DNA from: Perkinsus olseni | Lineage: Eukaryota > Perkinsozoa > Perkinsida > Perkinsidae | Reading direction: 5' to 3' | Assembly (NCBI GenBank): GCA_013115135.1 | Contig: JABANP010000168.1 | Coordinates: 36,064-100,063, forward strand | DNA: 64,000 nt | Shown here: positions 1 through 13,600 of the stretch, piece after piece | Layout of the letters: each line of letters opens with the position of its first letter | Numbering within the stretch: the stretch's first letter is position 1 | Program-made: the position numbers and the translations under genes | Notes under the pieces: model-generated | What the model was told of the DNA's origin: nothing | Databases searched by the model: none | What the model saw: the letters and a program-made list of their open reading frames with translations, nothing else

Positions 1-114
1 CAAGCCGGAATTCGGCGATCGCGTGATTGGTAGGACGACACTCCATTTACTGCCTTCGTTGATGTTAAAGATGATGAATTCCAACCCCTCGATGGTGATT
101 CTCTTTGTCCTCAG

Positions 115-2135
115 GTGTGGTTTGTAACGTTTCGAAAGCAGACGACCGTGCCGCCCTGCTCAAAGCCGCAGTTTCTTTTTGGGACGGGAAGATAGACGTT
201 TTGGTAAGCTTCTCTACAGCATGGGGTCAGTGACTCCGATGCAGTTCCCTTGTTCGATTCACGCCAATAATGGTAATACTAGACAGAATATTTAGGCTGT
301 AAACGATATATATAACTAGACTAACTTCGTGACGAAGTGGCGGAGCTCCCTCAGCGAAGACGTTCGGTTTAAGGAATTGGGCTGCGTTTCGCTGGAGCTA
401 GGATTAAAGCATAACAGCAGTTTAATACATCGTATAGTAAAATACTGCTCGACGCAGCTTCTACTGAAGAATCGTTGTGAAGGTGCATCGCCCTAGTTCG
501 CAGGAAAAAACTGGCTCCATCCCGGAGTCATCACCGAGAAGGCCCCTGTTACTGCAGGTTTCCAATGCAGCCTCGAGTATCACGATCGGCCCAACAGATA
601 ATTGCGACGACCAGCAGTGGGACAAGATGTTCGAGAACAACGTGAAGTCCGCGTGGCAGTTGACGAAGGAGTTCAAACCACATCTTAGAAGAGGCAGTGG
701 CGCCGTCTTATTCGTAACCAGCATTGCCGCGTAAGTGCTTCCCGCTGGCATTTTCCGAAGGGACTCGCGAAAGCAGTGTTCTCGCGACCGTTTGGGAATG
801 ATGCGACTTCACTGGAATGTTGTAGTTGCCAGCATACTGTCACGTCTTGTGGCTAGACGTTAGAGCTGGGCAACCGTACTGGGGTCGAGGAAAGTACGGT
901 ACGGAGTACGGTTCAAACTGCCAACCTAGTACGGTTACGGAGGACTAGTACGTAATAACTATATTAAACAACGCATACGTGTATTGAATTACGCCGTACT
1001 TCAAGTACGGCATACCAGTACGGTACTTGTGAACCGCTGCGACGGGTAGTACGGGTACGGAGCCGTACTCGTACCCGTACCGTACTCCGTACTAGACCGT
1101 ACCCGTACTGTCGGCCAACTCTACTAGATGTGCACACTTCGCTTTGTGCAATAAGCTGGGAGAAAGCGTGGGAATCGATAGTCTACTGCAATGGCTTTCC
1201 CCACCCATCTGCTGTAGATCGAACGCGTTTGGTGAAGGCGGGCACCTGTATCGTGAGACATCCCTTCGTCAGTAAAAACATGATCAGGCAGTGTTCACTC
1301 CTGAATGTATTCACGGATTCATGTCAGGGTTAACTCACATGAATCAGTAGCGCTACTGAGCCTGTGAAGGCACAGCGGCATACGCCCGCGGCGGGCACCC
1401 GTAGGAAGTTTATCTTCGGAAATCCACCTTCTCTACACTGGCGTTCCGGGCACATCTCGTTCAGTCAGAAGTGCTTCGCCCTAGAGCTCGATCAATGCCA
1501 AGGTCGGACAAGATTCATGCCAAGTTGTCCTAATCCTTCCTGCTCACCTCGCTCTAATGCGTCATGCCAGACACTACGTTTCGGAGAGGCTTCAAGCACT
1601 AATATTCTCCACAGGTTCTCCCTTATGTCCCCTCTCGCCGTCTATGGCGTCACTAAAACAGCGCTCACTGGGCTCATGAAGGCCCTCGCCCAAGAACTGG
1701 GTGAGACCCGCAGCCTTCGTCTACATCTGTTCATTTCGGACCGTCCTCTGTGAAAAAGAGATCCGCTTTTTGTCGGAAATACAGTAGCATTCTGCGCGCT
1801 CTTCCCGTAGGTCCAGAAGGAATCCGAGTAAATGCTCTCGCTCCAGGCGTTGTCAAAACAAAGTAATGAACCCGACTTTGGTAAGAGCAAGCGATGAGCG
1901 TCGTTCAGGTTCAGCGAGTTGCTGTGGAAGAATAAAGGCGCCAGTGAACTCTGGTCCGGCCAGTCCATGCTCAATCGCGTTGCCGAGCCGGTAAGGCGTG
2001 TGCGATCAACGCTTTTGTAGCTTCCCTTGGCAGGAGGAGATGGCGGGCCCGGCAGCCTTCCTGTGTTCGTCTGATGCCTCCTACGTCACTGGAGAGACCC
2101 TCATCGCATCTGGCGGAGTTAGCTCGCGGCTCTGA
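115..2135 (+). CDS. Short-chain dehydrogenase/reductase, DHRS4-like, peroxisomal (5' end outside window)
   Basis: NAD(P)H-dependent carbonyl/retinal reductase type of the SDR family. Exons read as 115-203, 558-730, 1615-1700, 1811-1862, 1909-1990 and 2034-2135, all with GT/AG borders and compatible phases. Visible motifs in order: CNVSKADDR and the WDGKIDVL strand, VSNAAS (the NNAG equivalent), FVTSIAA (catalytic serine strand), then YGVTK with the catalytic Tyr and Lys, EGIRVNALAPGVVKT, and DASYVTGETL. The last three residues are SRL, a classical PTS1 signal, as in animal DHRS4, so the enzyme probably acts in peroxisomes. The N-terminal Rossmann GxxxGxG part lies before the window. The 884-nt third intron holds a hAT-like MITE (861-1123). 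Family assignment is firm; substrate is unknown. Confidence 0.9.
861..1123. mobile_element. hAT-like MITE, copy 1 (GTACGG-rich)
   Basis: A 263-bp element inside the third intron of the SDR gene. It starts TAGAGCTGGGCAACCGTAC and ends with the near reverse complement (TAGAGTTGGCCGACAGTAC on the other strand), giving imperfect terminal inverted repeats of the TAGAGNTGGGC type common in hAT elements. The flanks CTAGACGT (853-860) and CTAGATGT (1124-1131) are an 8-bp target duplication with one difference. The interior is full of GTACGG/CCGTAC words and has no ORF. A second copy is at 13322-13578. Confidence 0.85.
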
Positions 2136-2357
2136 TTTTTTATCTCAATTTTCATGGTTGTAAAGCCGCGTGAGTTGACTTGAGTTGATCTCTCAAGGGC
2201 CTTTCTAAAGCGCCTTTCTCTCTCATTGTGAATGGCTGCTTACTCGAAGGGTCTCGAGCATAAATCTCATGCTTGTCGGCGTTGTCGACCCTCCCTTGTT
2301 TGTATCATAACTACACAAGACGACTTCGGGAGTACACAATTGGTCGGGTGAGAAACA

Positions 2358-5300
2358 TTAGACAGTAGCCGTTCCGCTGGGGCGTTTACTGCCCATCTTC
2401 TTCTGATTTTCCTGAACAACACCAGCCTGGCAAACTTCCTGCTTCCACAACAACGAACTCACCCAGAACATCTGCGACACCGATTTCTGTTCGTAGATGC
2501 GCAACATGACCTCAGCGAGGACCTGGCCCAGAGAGAGAACCTGAAAAAGGCGGCATAGACGACGAACTCGGATGGCGAAGAGCATCAGCTTACTCTGATT
2601 TTTTCACATTTCCGAGCATGCTCAGGGAACGGTAGGGAGTTGGTGATGACCACCTCCGTGACGCCCCTCTTGTTGATTCTCTCCATCGCCGCCGGCGACA
2701 GGACGCCATGGGTAGCGTACATGTAGATTCTAAAATTGGAGACAGCGAAACTTTGCACGATAGAGTTCGTTATTGTATAGAAGACTTTATGATAGCATGA
2801 TTGTCAATTTCTTCTCAAGACAATACCTAGTCGGCATGGACTTTGTAGCAAATGCTGTTTAAGATAACTGCTGTCGAAAATAGTGATGAAAATGAACATT
2901 AGTCAAAAGCCACTGTCTCCTAGTGTATATTTTCGTCAGCAAAGAATTTCCACTTTGTAGTTTTCAGCACTATCCGTCGTCCAGCACCGAATTCGCTTCC
3001 GATAGTTTCATTTTCCCTGTCGATTGCCGCTATTGTCTTTGTCCAGAGGCTCCCTGACGAAAGCGACGGATGGAAGTGGTCACCTTCGTGCGCCGTGTTG
3101 TCTCAGATCCTTCACTGTGCGGGACATCCTTTTAGCGCTGTCAATGATGTCATCAACGATAATACAGTCACGGCCCTCCACTGAGAAGAGACACCAATAC
3201 TCAAGCTCAACCTCTTTCGTATCTTTCGCGAATCGACCTAAGATTCACTCACCATCGCCCACAAGCCAATCTTTCGTCACCAAGCTCGCTAATGACTTCT
3301 TCCACCCAGACGGCATGATCACTTGCTAAAAATGACAAAAGTTCCCCACTTCCAGGCGGAGCGAAGCACTGACCGTTCCATCAGCGGACAAGTGTGGCTT
3401 CCCCGATATCGGGGCCTCCGAAGCAGCATTGCCGTCCTTTCCAGCGATAGTGACAGCCTCGTCCGGTGAACGCTCGGCTAGCTGCGATTTACCTGCGGGA
3501 GAGGCGGGTAAATGCAGACGAACAGACGATCAGGTCACGCTTTGTGCGTTGAAAAATTTTCGAGATCGCTGGAGATCTGAATCTACAGAGAATTCTCTCT
3601 CGCGTAGTGACCTTCGTTTTTCCTGGCAATTTTGGAAACTTTCGCGCAGAAATTCGTTTCCTGATTCGAACAGCATATCCACTCAGAAAAACCCGGGCTT
3701 GGCCAAGGAACTCATCGAAAGTCCTATCTTTTGAGCGGTAAAAATTGACATCACGGCGAATGGGTGTGAATTGGTGGACTTACGGTTCGAAACCATCGTC
3801 GCAAGGCCGCAGTTAATGCCATGATTTTGAAGGCGTCGCCAGAAAAGGAAGGCTCTGAGAAAAATGGTCGATAAAAACTTCGCTCCGCTAAGCCTTTTCT
3901 CACCTGTCGCTCGCAGTGCTATCGGGAGCAACAACGACTGGGTCGTGGAGGTCCTTGCCGAGGAAGTACTTCAAAGGCAATCCAAGTGGATCAATGTTAG
4001 TCACGGGAACGTCAAAACAACTGTAAAAGAGCCGGCACTGGGATTCGAACCCGAGACCTCCGTCTTACCCCTCCAAGCTGCCTTCGTGCAGATCCACTGT
4101 GACAACCCTGTCGACGCCCATCGCCTCGTACATGAGGGCGATATCGCTCGCCGCCAGAGGAGTCGCCGGCTGAGTCATGGCCGGGTCGCCAGCGACCCCC
4201 TCAGACTCCATGTGCCTGAAGAGACCAACTCATTCGCGTTAGTACAGAGTAATCGGAAAGTTTACGATACTGTCGAGGAGGTGAGAAAGTGAAGCCATGC
4301 AGCAGAGCATGATAGCAATGGGCGCTGCATGAACGAGGAACTCATAGAGTAGTGACAGGCACGATTCCATGGCCTCATGATTCCCACTACCACAGACGAT
4401 TCGTAAAGTAAAAGCATGGACTAGATTGTAACAGTAGTGGGTGTACGAAAGAAAGAGCCGTACAGTGAGGCAACGAGCAAGATCAATCCACAGCGAGTAA
4501 GCTATCGAGACGGCAAGGTTCCCGTCGTCGACAAAGGGGAGAAGGGGACCCACCTCGCGTATGCAAAGTACGGCGTGATGAGGGTGATGGTTCGGGCGCT
4601 GGCACGACGAAGAGCTGAGATCTGGTGAAAGAGTGGTAGGCGAAGAGCGCACGTCGAGGGAGGGATGCTTACCATGAGATAAGACTCCATGATGGCGTCA
4701 TGAAGGCACTTGCTGCGAGATACACCGCTCTTCTTGCTGATGGGGAATTGCTGAGAAAGGTGTGGTATGAAGCCATACGGTCGGAGGCGGGCATCGAAAG
4801 CCAGGATCAAATGCGAGAAATTTCAAAGCCACATCCTGGCCACTCGATGAGTGTGAGAAGCAAGGAAGGTTAAAGCGTGCACGACACAGAGAAAAAGATA
4901 CTACCTGTATAATGAAGCAGTCCTGACCGCGGACCTCGTCGAGGATATTAACGATAACCTCGCCATCCGCGAACCTGCACGACGATCATACAAGGTACCA
5001 CCAACGCTGAGCGCCGTTCTCGGAGACGTTACAACGCCCCCTCTCCCGGGAGGCGAGTTCCACCGATTTCACTACACACAGACACAAGGACTCACTTTCC
5101 AGTGTAAGCCCGTCCCTTAGTGGTGCCCAGATTCGCACAGATCTCCGACGCGAGCTGCTCAGAGTCAGAGCAAGCGAACACTTTCATATCTGAACGACAC
5201 GGCAGTCCAACTCTATCGACAACGCTCCCCTCACATTTGTGCTTCCCAGGGTCTACGTAGTACTCCTCGGTCTCTTCCGACTCGGGTTCATCATCCGCTT

Positions 5301-5566
5301 GCGGCCGTAGGGGCTGCTCTTGCGGTCGGGGGGGACCTGGTGAACGACGCAGGTTCGAATCCCGGTGGCGGTATTTTTCCCATCGCTACCGCTCTCGTTG
5401 TCAGCGGTTGCGCTAGCATGCTCTTCCCTTGAAGGGTTGGGTGCCATGAATGAAGAAAAGTCGCCTGAGATCCACAAATCTTGCTATCTTGCGATTCCTC
5501 AACGGCCCTACCTAATCCAGGAATATAATTCGACTTTTGCTTCTCCTCCAGCCATGCTACTCCCAT
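2358..5566 (-). CDS. Ribose-phosphate pyrophosphokinase (PRPP synthetase)
   Basis: Makes PRPP from ribose 5-phosphate and ATP for nucleotide and amino-acid synthesis. Exons in gene order (descending): about 5566-5512, 5336-5096, 4974-4905, 4750-4673, 4621-4554, 4215-4069, 4020-3904, 3854-3784, 3492-3374, 3325-3253, 3180-3084, 2729-2594, 2540-2358. Landmarks: KFADGEVIVNILDEVRGQD, ALRRASARTITLITPYFAYAR, TPLAASDIALMYEAMGVDRV followed by VTVDLHEGS (loop before the active site), VVVAPDSTASDR (cf. SPDAGGAKR), the PRPP-binding loop EGRDCIIVDDIIDSAKR, and YATHGVLSPAAMERI. The protein has an extra acidic N-terminal segment (DDEPESEETEEYY) and an insertion before MPSGWKKS. The ATG at 5566 is the first in frame, but an upstream exon cannot be excluded. 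At the 3' end the last GTGAGT may start a further small intron, so the tail is uncertain. Confidence 0.9.
4021..4068 (-). other. 48-nt intron built from a tRNA 3' half (sense)
   Basis: Intron of the PRPP synthetase gene between EGSLEG and CFDVPVTN. In gene sense it runs from GTAAGA through a T-arm B-box (GGGTTCGAATCCCAG), an acceptor-like strand GTGCCGGC and a CTTTT run straight into ACAG. The tRNA 5' half is absent: the coding exon occupies its place. The T-stem pairs only partly, so it is not expected to be an active tRNA gene. The T-run, a Pol III terminator in a tRNA gene, serves here as the polypyrimidine tract. Confidence 0.75.
5337..5511 (-). other. PRPP synthetase intron 1 with antisense tRNA 3' half and CAAGAT motif
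   Basis: The 175-nt first intron carries two recurrent modules. On the + strand, 5349-5378 reads as a tRNA 3' half (GCAGGTTCGAATCCCGG, then GGCGG and ATTTTT), antisense to the gene. Near the intron 5' end in gene sense lies CCGTTGAGGAATCGCAAGAT, the motif seen in introns at 15812-15867 and 53816-53867. Having both modules in one intron suggests nested insertion. Confidence 0.6.
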
Positions 5567-5649
5567 AGGGGTGGCCAGCAACCCCAAAGCCGTAGCCAGT
5601 CCGAATAAACCTGACAGCAATGAGACGAGATTATAATACAAAAAAATGG

Positions 5650-7646
5650 AGTAAAATTATGCTAAGATACCCTCGAAAGATACTCATATCTTTGAGTGAT
5701 AGTTGGCAGTGATGGGAAAGAAAATGAAGCTACTTTACGCGAGTACGCGAGTACGCAAGAGCATTTAGAGCGGACACATTAAAGAGGCACTACGTTGAAG
5801 CTCGAGTGGTTCTTATAACGATCTCATCATACAACGGGCGTCTCGCATTTGACGCTCAGCGTGAGTTGTCTAGGCCACGGGTGACCCCAGGTGTTGATGG
5901 TATAGCCTGACTGAAAGTCTCTGACGCTTCATGGGCACTCCGAGCCTAGTCTCCCTACAACCGGCTCATCAAGCTGATTGCGACTGCATTGCATGCGGAC
6001 ATCCAGACGCTTTTGGTGTGTACGCCATGGCGCACCAGAACCGCATATGATAAGCAGTTGCCGCTTTCAACGCAGATTAGTCAGCCACCAACGCAGTCTG
6101 AACCACTTCGTCAGCGGCTACAGCGTTGATGTTGTAGGGTCCCCGACGGCGACACTGATGATGATTGCTTCGCAATCACATTCGGTCTTCATTGTCAACC
6201 GCAGCACATCTCAAGCTGGGAGTCCCAGCTGTCAATTGAGTTGGCTCAACTTACTCCGACAAAGTTCAAACCTCCCCACCGGGTGGAACACGATAGGTGA
6301 CACAGCCGCTGAAACCAGCACGCCTTCGGACTCAAACCTAGTGAAGCCTCTGCTCAGTCGATCAACATTAGAATCCTTCTTAACATCGGTCGTCTCGGAT
6401 GAACGCAAAGACATGGTCGATGGGAATGACGTCACCTTTTTATGAATTCACCACGTAGAGGGCGTCGGAAGCCCCATGAGGTGGTGTGCTCTGCCGCTGC
6501 TCTGCTCGGTCCAACAATTGGACTCCAATTGGCTGGGAAAATCAATCACCGTGCTAGCCAGTACCCGCGCGTCACGGTGAGCGCGCCAAATTGTAGCAAT
6601 AACGAGGAGCACTATAGGGCATAGTCGCTAGGGTGAGCTGCCCAACTCCATGGCAGAATTCGGGCCTCCTATGTCCAGTCCGTATAAAGAAAGTTGAACA
6701 TTTCGCAACTTGCCTCTCCATAAAAACATAACGCCAATTGCATCAAGCACTGCGACATAAGGTGGAAATGAATAGAAGCCCAAAATCGAGGCCGTAGAGA
6801 AAAATCGAGAAATTTCTGACTTTCCTCTTCATGAAAACATAACGCGAAAATGCGTAAGTGGAGCCAGGACTGCTTACCTGAACCAGCCTTAGTAAATTTC
6901 TCCTTCCGTGCAAGATGCTTCCACACTGTTCTATTACTCCCTCTCGGAAGCCGACCCGCCGAGATCGAAGCCATCGCCCGCGTAATCCATGGCAGCATTT
7001 TCGCCCAGTGTTACTACCAAGGACAGTGCCACACGATCAGAAATAAATCTGAACTCTGAAACCAAACGTAACATCTCCCGTCCACGGACGAAGGCCCTAT
7101 CCTGTCCTCAAACCCAAAACATCACACTGAAACTGCTCAGCTCAAATTTGTATATTTTACGTGCCACTAGAAAAAATTACGCAAGGAGAGAAGCTCGACC
7201 AGGCTTCGGAACGCACGGTTATTGATCAGAACTGGATCTGAACTCTGAGACCAAACCCAATATCTCTCCTCCACGAAGATGGCCAGACTCGAACTCATAA
7301 CATCACACTTTGAAACTACTCAGCTTAAACTAGTATATGAATTTACGTGTAACTTGAGAAAAATTACGGGCGCGTTTACTTCGAGGCGACAGAAGCCGTT
7401 CGACTGGCCTTCGGAACCCATGGCCATTCATCAGAATCTGTATAACAGAAGAATCCAAAATAACCATCCGAGTGAAGACCTCGCACCAGATACGAGCTGC
7501 TCAACTCGTGACAGAACTTCCCGCCTGGAGCTTCCATAGAAGAGGATTTCAGCGTGAACACCGTCGGGTATCCAATACACGGACAGCGGAGCGAAGCGCC
7601 TAGGAAAGAACGATTTTCGAAATTTCCCGTCCTGACGCTCAGAGCC
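5650..7646. other. Gene-poor spacer between PRPP synthetase and hydrolase A
   Basis: No recognisable gene. One open + frame at 5978-6445 (155 codons) has no family signature and no splice context I can support. From 7040 to about 7440 two degenerate direct repeats, roughly 190-210 bp apart, share CTGAACTCTGARACCAAAC, AACATCACAC, CTCAG and AAAAATTACG blocks. Shorter repeats (CATAAAAACATAACGC and CATGAAAACATAACGC) occur near 6720 and 6830. Confidence 0.45.
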
Positions 7647-10600
7647 TTACTCCGCAGCAGACTCTCCGTTTATCTCGGCTATCTCAGCCCGCTCCGACCT
7701 GTGGACGCGAACAGGGACGCAGGTTCGATCCCCAGCGGCGGCTACTTACTTTTCAACGCCCAGCAAATTCCTCGTGGAATGAGCTGGCGCGATGAAGTCG
7801 TTGCCGCAGAGGGTGATGTGGGTCGGCACGTCTCGGAGGTCCTCCGGCCAGATGATGTTCTAAATCGACGATAATAAATCCCACGCTACACATAGCGCGT
7901 GGGAAAGAATAAATTTTTGACAGTAAAATGTGAAAATTTCCCCGTTAAATTCAACACAGTTCTTCTGCCACTGGGCCGAGCAATTTTTTCGCTCGGCTTT
8001 GCTGTCTACGTTCAGACTACGCCGGTTTCTATTCTTCCCTCGCCCGTCCAATACCATTCTTCATGGGAGTATGGCAAGATTCCTGGCAAAAGCTTTTCTC
8101 AAATCCCTCAGCACGTTGCTAGACGGAGATCACTGAGGAAGGCTCACCTCCTCCCAAAAGAAATTTCGGCAGAAAGTGTGCACCGTGTAAAGCTCCCTTA
8201 ACGAGAAGTACGTCGCCAGAGCTCCGAACGGGTCTGAATGATCCTGAGGGCGGAGGTTGCTCGGACACAGCGAGAACGCAGTCTTACAATTTTCAAAGCG
8301 TTGTGGAGGAGATCGCTTTTCACGAGGAGGAAGTTCACCGGGTCCACCAGAGACAACGACTGGACTATCGATGGTTGATAGGCCTAACAGAGGTCGAACC
8401 ATCAATGACTAGATTGAAGTCAAGATACTACCAGTATCCACCGGCTAAGGATGCAGCCGAAGCTGTGACCAATCTGAGATAAGATCGTGGGAAAACAAAA
8501 CTCACGAGTAGAGCGTGACTTCCTTACCACATGACAATGACTGTATCGCCAGGCCCTGAGCATGTCTATCACGCACGCGCTCATCTCTCTCGCCGATGGA
8601 AGGTTCACGAACGGCCGACACGCAATCTGAATTCAATGAACCGCTGGGGAGGCCGCTCGCCTGTACAAGCAGGTGGAAATTTCACTGGGTTCTCCGAAGC
8701 TTTTTTCGACGGAATCGGTAATATCTCAACATTTCCCGAGAAAACCGGCAGAAATTTCCGAGACGTCGGAAATCTACATTCTACATACAAAAAAACCGCA
8801 GAAATTTTGCTCAGGATGCGACAGCCAAGCAACCTTACGACCGTCCTGATAAGCCAAGCAACGCATGGAGTCCTACATGAGGCATGTCCACACAAAAGAT
8901 GTCCCTATCCGGGAACCTCCGAACGATATCGTGTACCACGGGTATATAGGGAAGCAGTCCGAGACCAATGCCGTGACAGAACCTGCAGACAACAAAGAGG
9001 CTCCCACCCGACTGTGCTTGGCTGCGCGGACGGATCTGATCGTTTTCGAAATCCACGGCCCGAACGCTGGAGACGGGCAGCAGTGTTGTCCTCATGACGA
9101 TACCCTATCGGAAGCGCACATGCCAGATATTGTCTTGCGCTAGGCTAGCGATACATTATTAGACTGTCTATCTGTGGTTTGACGACACTAGCCCCCACAA
9201 TAATCTCGCAACTCAAGTGCCCGGATCAGTATATCGTCTCGGCCCTCTATTTCGAACCCTCTATAGTTTACTGCTAAGCTTCTCCATTCAGAATTCCATA
9301 TGGCAGGCTATGATACATACCAATACCACATTTCCACCACTTCCTACACTATCGGCATCTTCCTCTGGTCCGTGTACTCGTCGAACCTCGGTAAAAGATG
9401 CATGTCTCCGCTCCGCCCCATGCCAGGACGGAAATAATACTCCAACGACCCCGCTCGGTATTTACTGCCACAGACACTCTTACCAAATCGATCAACTGGG
9501 CGCGCGCTAAACTACCTGAACCCCATACCCAGACCAGGCCCTGTCATCGCCAGACTGGTAAGTGCCGGTATCATCATGTGCGTCATAGCGTAGCAAATCG
9601 CCGGGCGGTGACTGCAAATTATGTGGAAACCGAAATCTCGCTCGCCCGAAAATTAAACTTACAGACTCGGCAGAGGGTCCTTGGTGAGTCTGAAAACTTT
9701 CACATCCTCATTGATACCATCTGAAAAAAATTAATTCTCTCTACTGGTCGGAGAAGCAAGATATCGGACCAAGCAAGAATTGGGAAAAAGTTGGTATGAC
9801 TCTCGGCGCATGATTTTTTGAAAAAATTGACGTCAGAAAAAACCGGAATTACTGAGTTGACAAAAATACGGTATCGAAGGACTCAGCAGAGATATTCATC
9901 ACAATAGAAAATCTGAGTTCCTGCTGAGTACACGGATCGACAAACGCTCCCCTACGCAGTCAGAGACTTATCATTCAGACACCCTCATGTCCTTCTGCCT
10001 TGACGTGAGGCTCTATGCGGAGTCAAATTCAAAATACCAAAACAAAAGTCAGAGACCACTTCAACTCAATCGACAGTGGTAAGGGGCCCATCGAGGACTC
10101 CACCGGTCCGGATTTACTAAGGCCGACCGTACCGCCCCCCTGCCGCATCCCTCGTGTTTCTACCCTCCCATTTTGCCCGGGCCCATTGTTCCATGTAATC
10201 CACCATCTCCTGACAAGGGCACATGAGGAGGGCTCATCATCCCCAGGCGCTTCTACCTCCATCTCCTCCTCCTCACATGGGGTGAGCTGATCTACCTGAA
10301 AAACGTTTCTGCATGGATTCGAACCTCCGCGAGAGAGTAAACTTAATAAGGGCCCAGGCCTCATCGTTGCGAACGACCTCTACTGCACAGCGTTCGGAAG
10401 CTCTGGCGGCTCACGCGATTAACACCGGATGTCCTTCATTTTAATGAACAATCCTCCCAGGCACCGGAAAACCTCGAGAATTGCTTTTCAAGCTCCATCT
10501 TGTAGGTATCAGTTATCAGGGTATTCCTCAAACGCAAACGCCGGCTTAGTTCGACTGAATGCCGGTGTGGTAGCGGATTGCCGAGGCAGTCAGCGTCGCG

Positions 10601-13600
10601 ATATTCAGTGATCCGCCCGAATGCTTCTGCCACAACGGGCGAGAGGAGAAAATGAGGCCAGTTTAGAGCACCCCGTACGGCCAGACCGAAGGGAACTGCC
10701 CATCCCAGTACCCCCAGAGTACCTCATAACCCTCAAAAAAGTACTCCGCGATCCATACCCTAACATTGCCTCTCTTCAGCGCCTCCACCGGGGCTCCATT
10801 AAACCAACTGAAAAAACAAAAAGACACTACCAGCGGAGCGAAACTCCCACCGAGCGATGAAACCTAGAGGAACACGACAGCCCGAACTGTCTTCACCTTC
10901 CACAAAATGCCAAACCACAAGCCCTGTGATGATGCAGGCACACAATCCGTGTCTCCCATCGCTAGCATCAGCTGTCCTCGAGTAAAGGGTCTTATCAGAA
11001 TCGCTATTGTCCCGCAGTGGTGATTAAAATTCCAAAGCAAACCCCTCCCTCCAGTACTACCTAGAGATCTCCGCCCTCTGCAGGGCACGGACTCTCACCG
11101 CTCTTGCTTCACTAGATTCTGAAGAAAAGGGAAAATCATAAAAGCAGGAAAACAAGAAAAAATCCGTCCATCGAGGTTGGCAAATTTACAACGACAAGTT
11201 GACTCCCGAGACGGTTGCCCCGAAAATTCTCCACACTCCCACGCAGCCAGAGAATGTCGCGCGCCACGAAATTCAAAACACCGAGATCGAGCCTAAACCA
11301 TGTATCAGTAATTTTTTACAACACACAGCCACAAGAGCTACTGGAGCACGCCTTCGGTCTCGAGAAATTCTCAGCGGGCCCCCTCTCTGGCGTGCCAGCT
11401 GAGCTCCATTAGCTGCATGAAGCGACGAAGATTATCAGGTGGCTGGCGAGACACCCGGGGAGAAGATGGAGGGTTCCTCGCTGACGATGAGAACAACCCT
11501 GTCAGACTTCGTAATTGCCACTCGTCAAGTATGTAAGTAACAGCATGCGCCGGAGAGTGCCAAATTACAGGTATCAATTTCCATACCAAAAATTACGCAA
11601 CTCTTCCATGTTCCCTCCCCCTTCACCCGTATCATCGGCCGCATCCTCAAGGCCACTATCAGATAGCGTAGAAATCCAACTCTGCACGCGTACCATCAGA
11701 GAGGCCGAATTCCTCCGACCAGAGGGTGGTGGTGAAACTGAGGAATTGCAAGATTGCAAGATTTCAAGATATTACCTCACGTACCATCCGAGGTCGTCGG
11801 TAAACGAAGTAACCTGCCGTACTTCCTCTTCCTCGTCTGGTCGCTCTCCCACAAACGCACGAGATTCTCGCTTGAGGTGAACCGCGAGCCACAACGTCGC
11901 GCGCCTGAAAATTATGTAAAAACAATATTCCCATTCTCGTCTAGTAGAGGACGAATATTCAAAATGACCCGGCCAGGAATCGACCCCACGCCCTCTCGGT
12001 GGACAGACCGGAAGCTTTCCTTTCCGCTACCTTCATTTAGTAGATTCTGAGCGCTTCTATTGAGCCCGTGCACTCCTCGGTCCTCGATACAGTCTACCGA
12101 GTGTAGCATCTGAAATGATAACCCTCTAGCGGAGCGAAGCACACTCTCGAAATTTTCCACTGTAATAATCATCTTGTCTGATAACAAGCCACACGACAGT
12201 TTCTCGATGCAGCAGGCAACAGGACCGCTTATCGATCAGGCGATCGATATTCTTTTCTCAAACCTATGCACATTTTCCGTCTCGCTTTGCCCTAGCGCAA
12301 TGACCCGATATCGAATATTGATTTGCGGGGAAAAATCTGAAAATTTTCGGAAAATTTCAAAAAAAAAATTATTAAAAAAATTTTCTCGACGTAATTTTCT
12401 ATTACTAACTTCCATATTATGATTGCTAACTTTCTAACAAAGATCCTTCAGTATCATCACTATCCGTTACAAAAATATTAAATCCATTAAAAACAAATAT
12501 TAAGGATACTTCCATCGATCAAAAAATTTTTTGTCCAACCCTCAAACTCGGCCGACGTGAGAATTAAAGAGTGTGTCGCAAAAATCTCCCTCAGGCGAGC
12601 AGCCCCACCTCTCGTGTGGCCTCATCGTCGCACGCATCAACATGATCAGAGTTTACCGTTGCGTGTATCTAAAAAAAGTATCTTCCATATGGTCGACCTT
12701 CCCGTCGAGCGCATGAGAGCAAGAGTTCCTCGCAGTAACTCCAACGCAGACAGCATCATGTAAGTGGTAATAACCAAATGAGCTAACTCCAGTGAATCGA
12801 ACTGCGCATGAGACTGGGACCTACTCCCCTCCACCAACCTACATGTATCTGTCTCAACCCCCTCAAGGAACGCTTCAACTTCGCCATCCTCTTCTCCCGA
12901 GTGATATCCAAATCCCGTGGAACCAAGTGCACCTTGTCAAAATTAACCACAGAAATTTCACGCACTCGCCTCTCCCTTGTCAAGAGCCACACAAACTCAC
13001 AAACTCTGCCACTTCTGTGCGTAGAATTTCGCCAAGCAAAATCAAAAACGTCGAGACTAGGATGAAGCGTTCACACCTCCGTTCACCGACGACACAAACT
13101 CGGAAGAAAAAAATTCCGAAATTTTTGAGATTTTTGTGCAATAAATTATTGCAGTACCCCGGGTTTATTTACTACTACCCAAAGACCCCACCGTTCTCAG
13201 TCACTATCATTTAATATAACGATAGCCAAATTTTCGGGTTTTTCCCAAATTTTCGGCTAAAATTTTTCCGGCACATCCCTCGAGCCTGTGAGCTCGCCTT
13301 CTTCAAGTTAACGACACACACTAGAGCTGGGAAACCGTACTGGGGTCGAGGAAACTACGGTACGGAGTAAGTTTCAAACTGTCAACCTAGTACGAGTACG
13401 GAGAACTAGTACGTATTAAATACATTAAACAACGCATACGTGTATTAAATTACGCCGTACTTCAAGTACGGCGTACCAGTACGGTACTTGGGAACCGCTG
13501 CGACGGGTAGTACGGGTACTGAGCCGTACTCGTACCGTACTCCATACTAGACCGTACCCGTACTGTCGCCCACCACTAACACCCACCCATCCCTCCCCAG

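Noticed and set aside
4021..4068. Functional tRNA genes at each T-arm word
   Set aside because: Only four units (29998, 31759, 33524, 60003) have complete cloverleaves. The others lack a 5' half because the upstream bases are conserved coding exon.
5978..6445. 155-codon plus-strand frame as a gene
   Set aside because: No domain, no conserved motif, no splice context, and it lies in a repeat-containing spacer.
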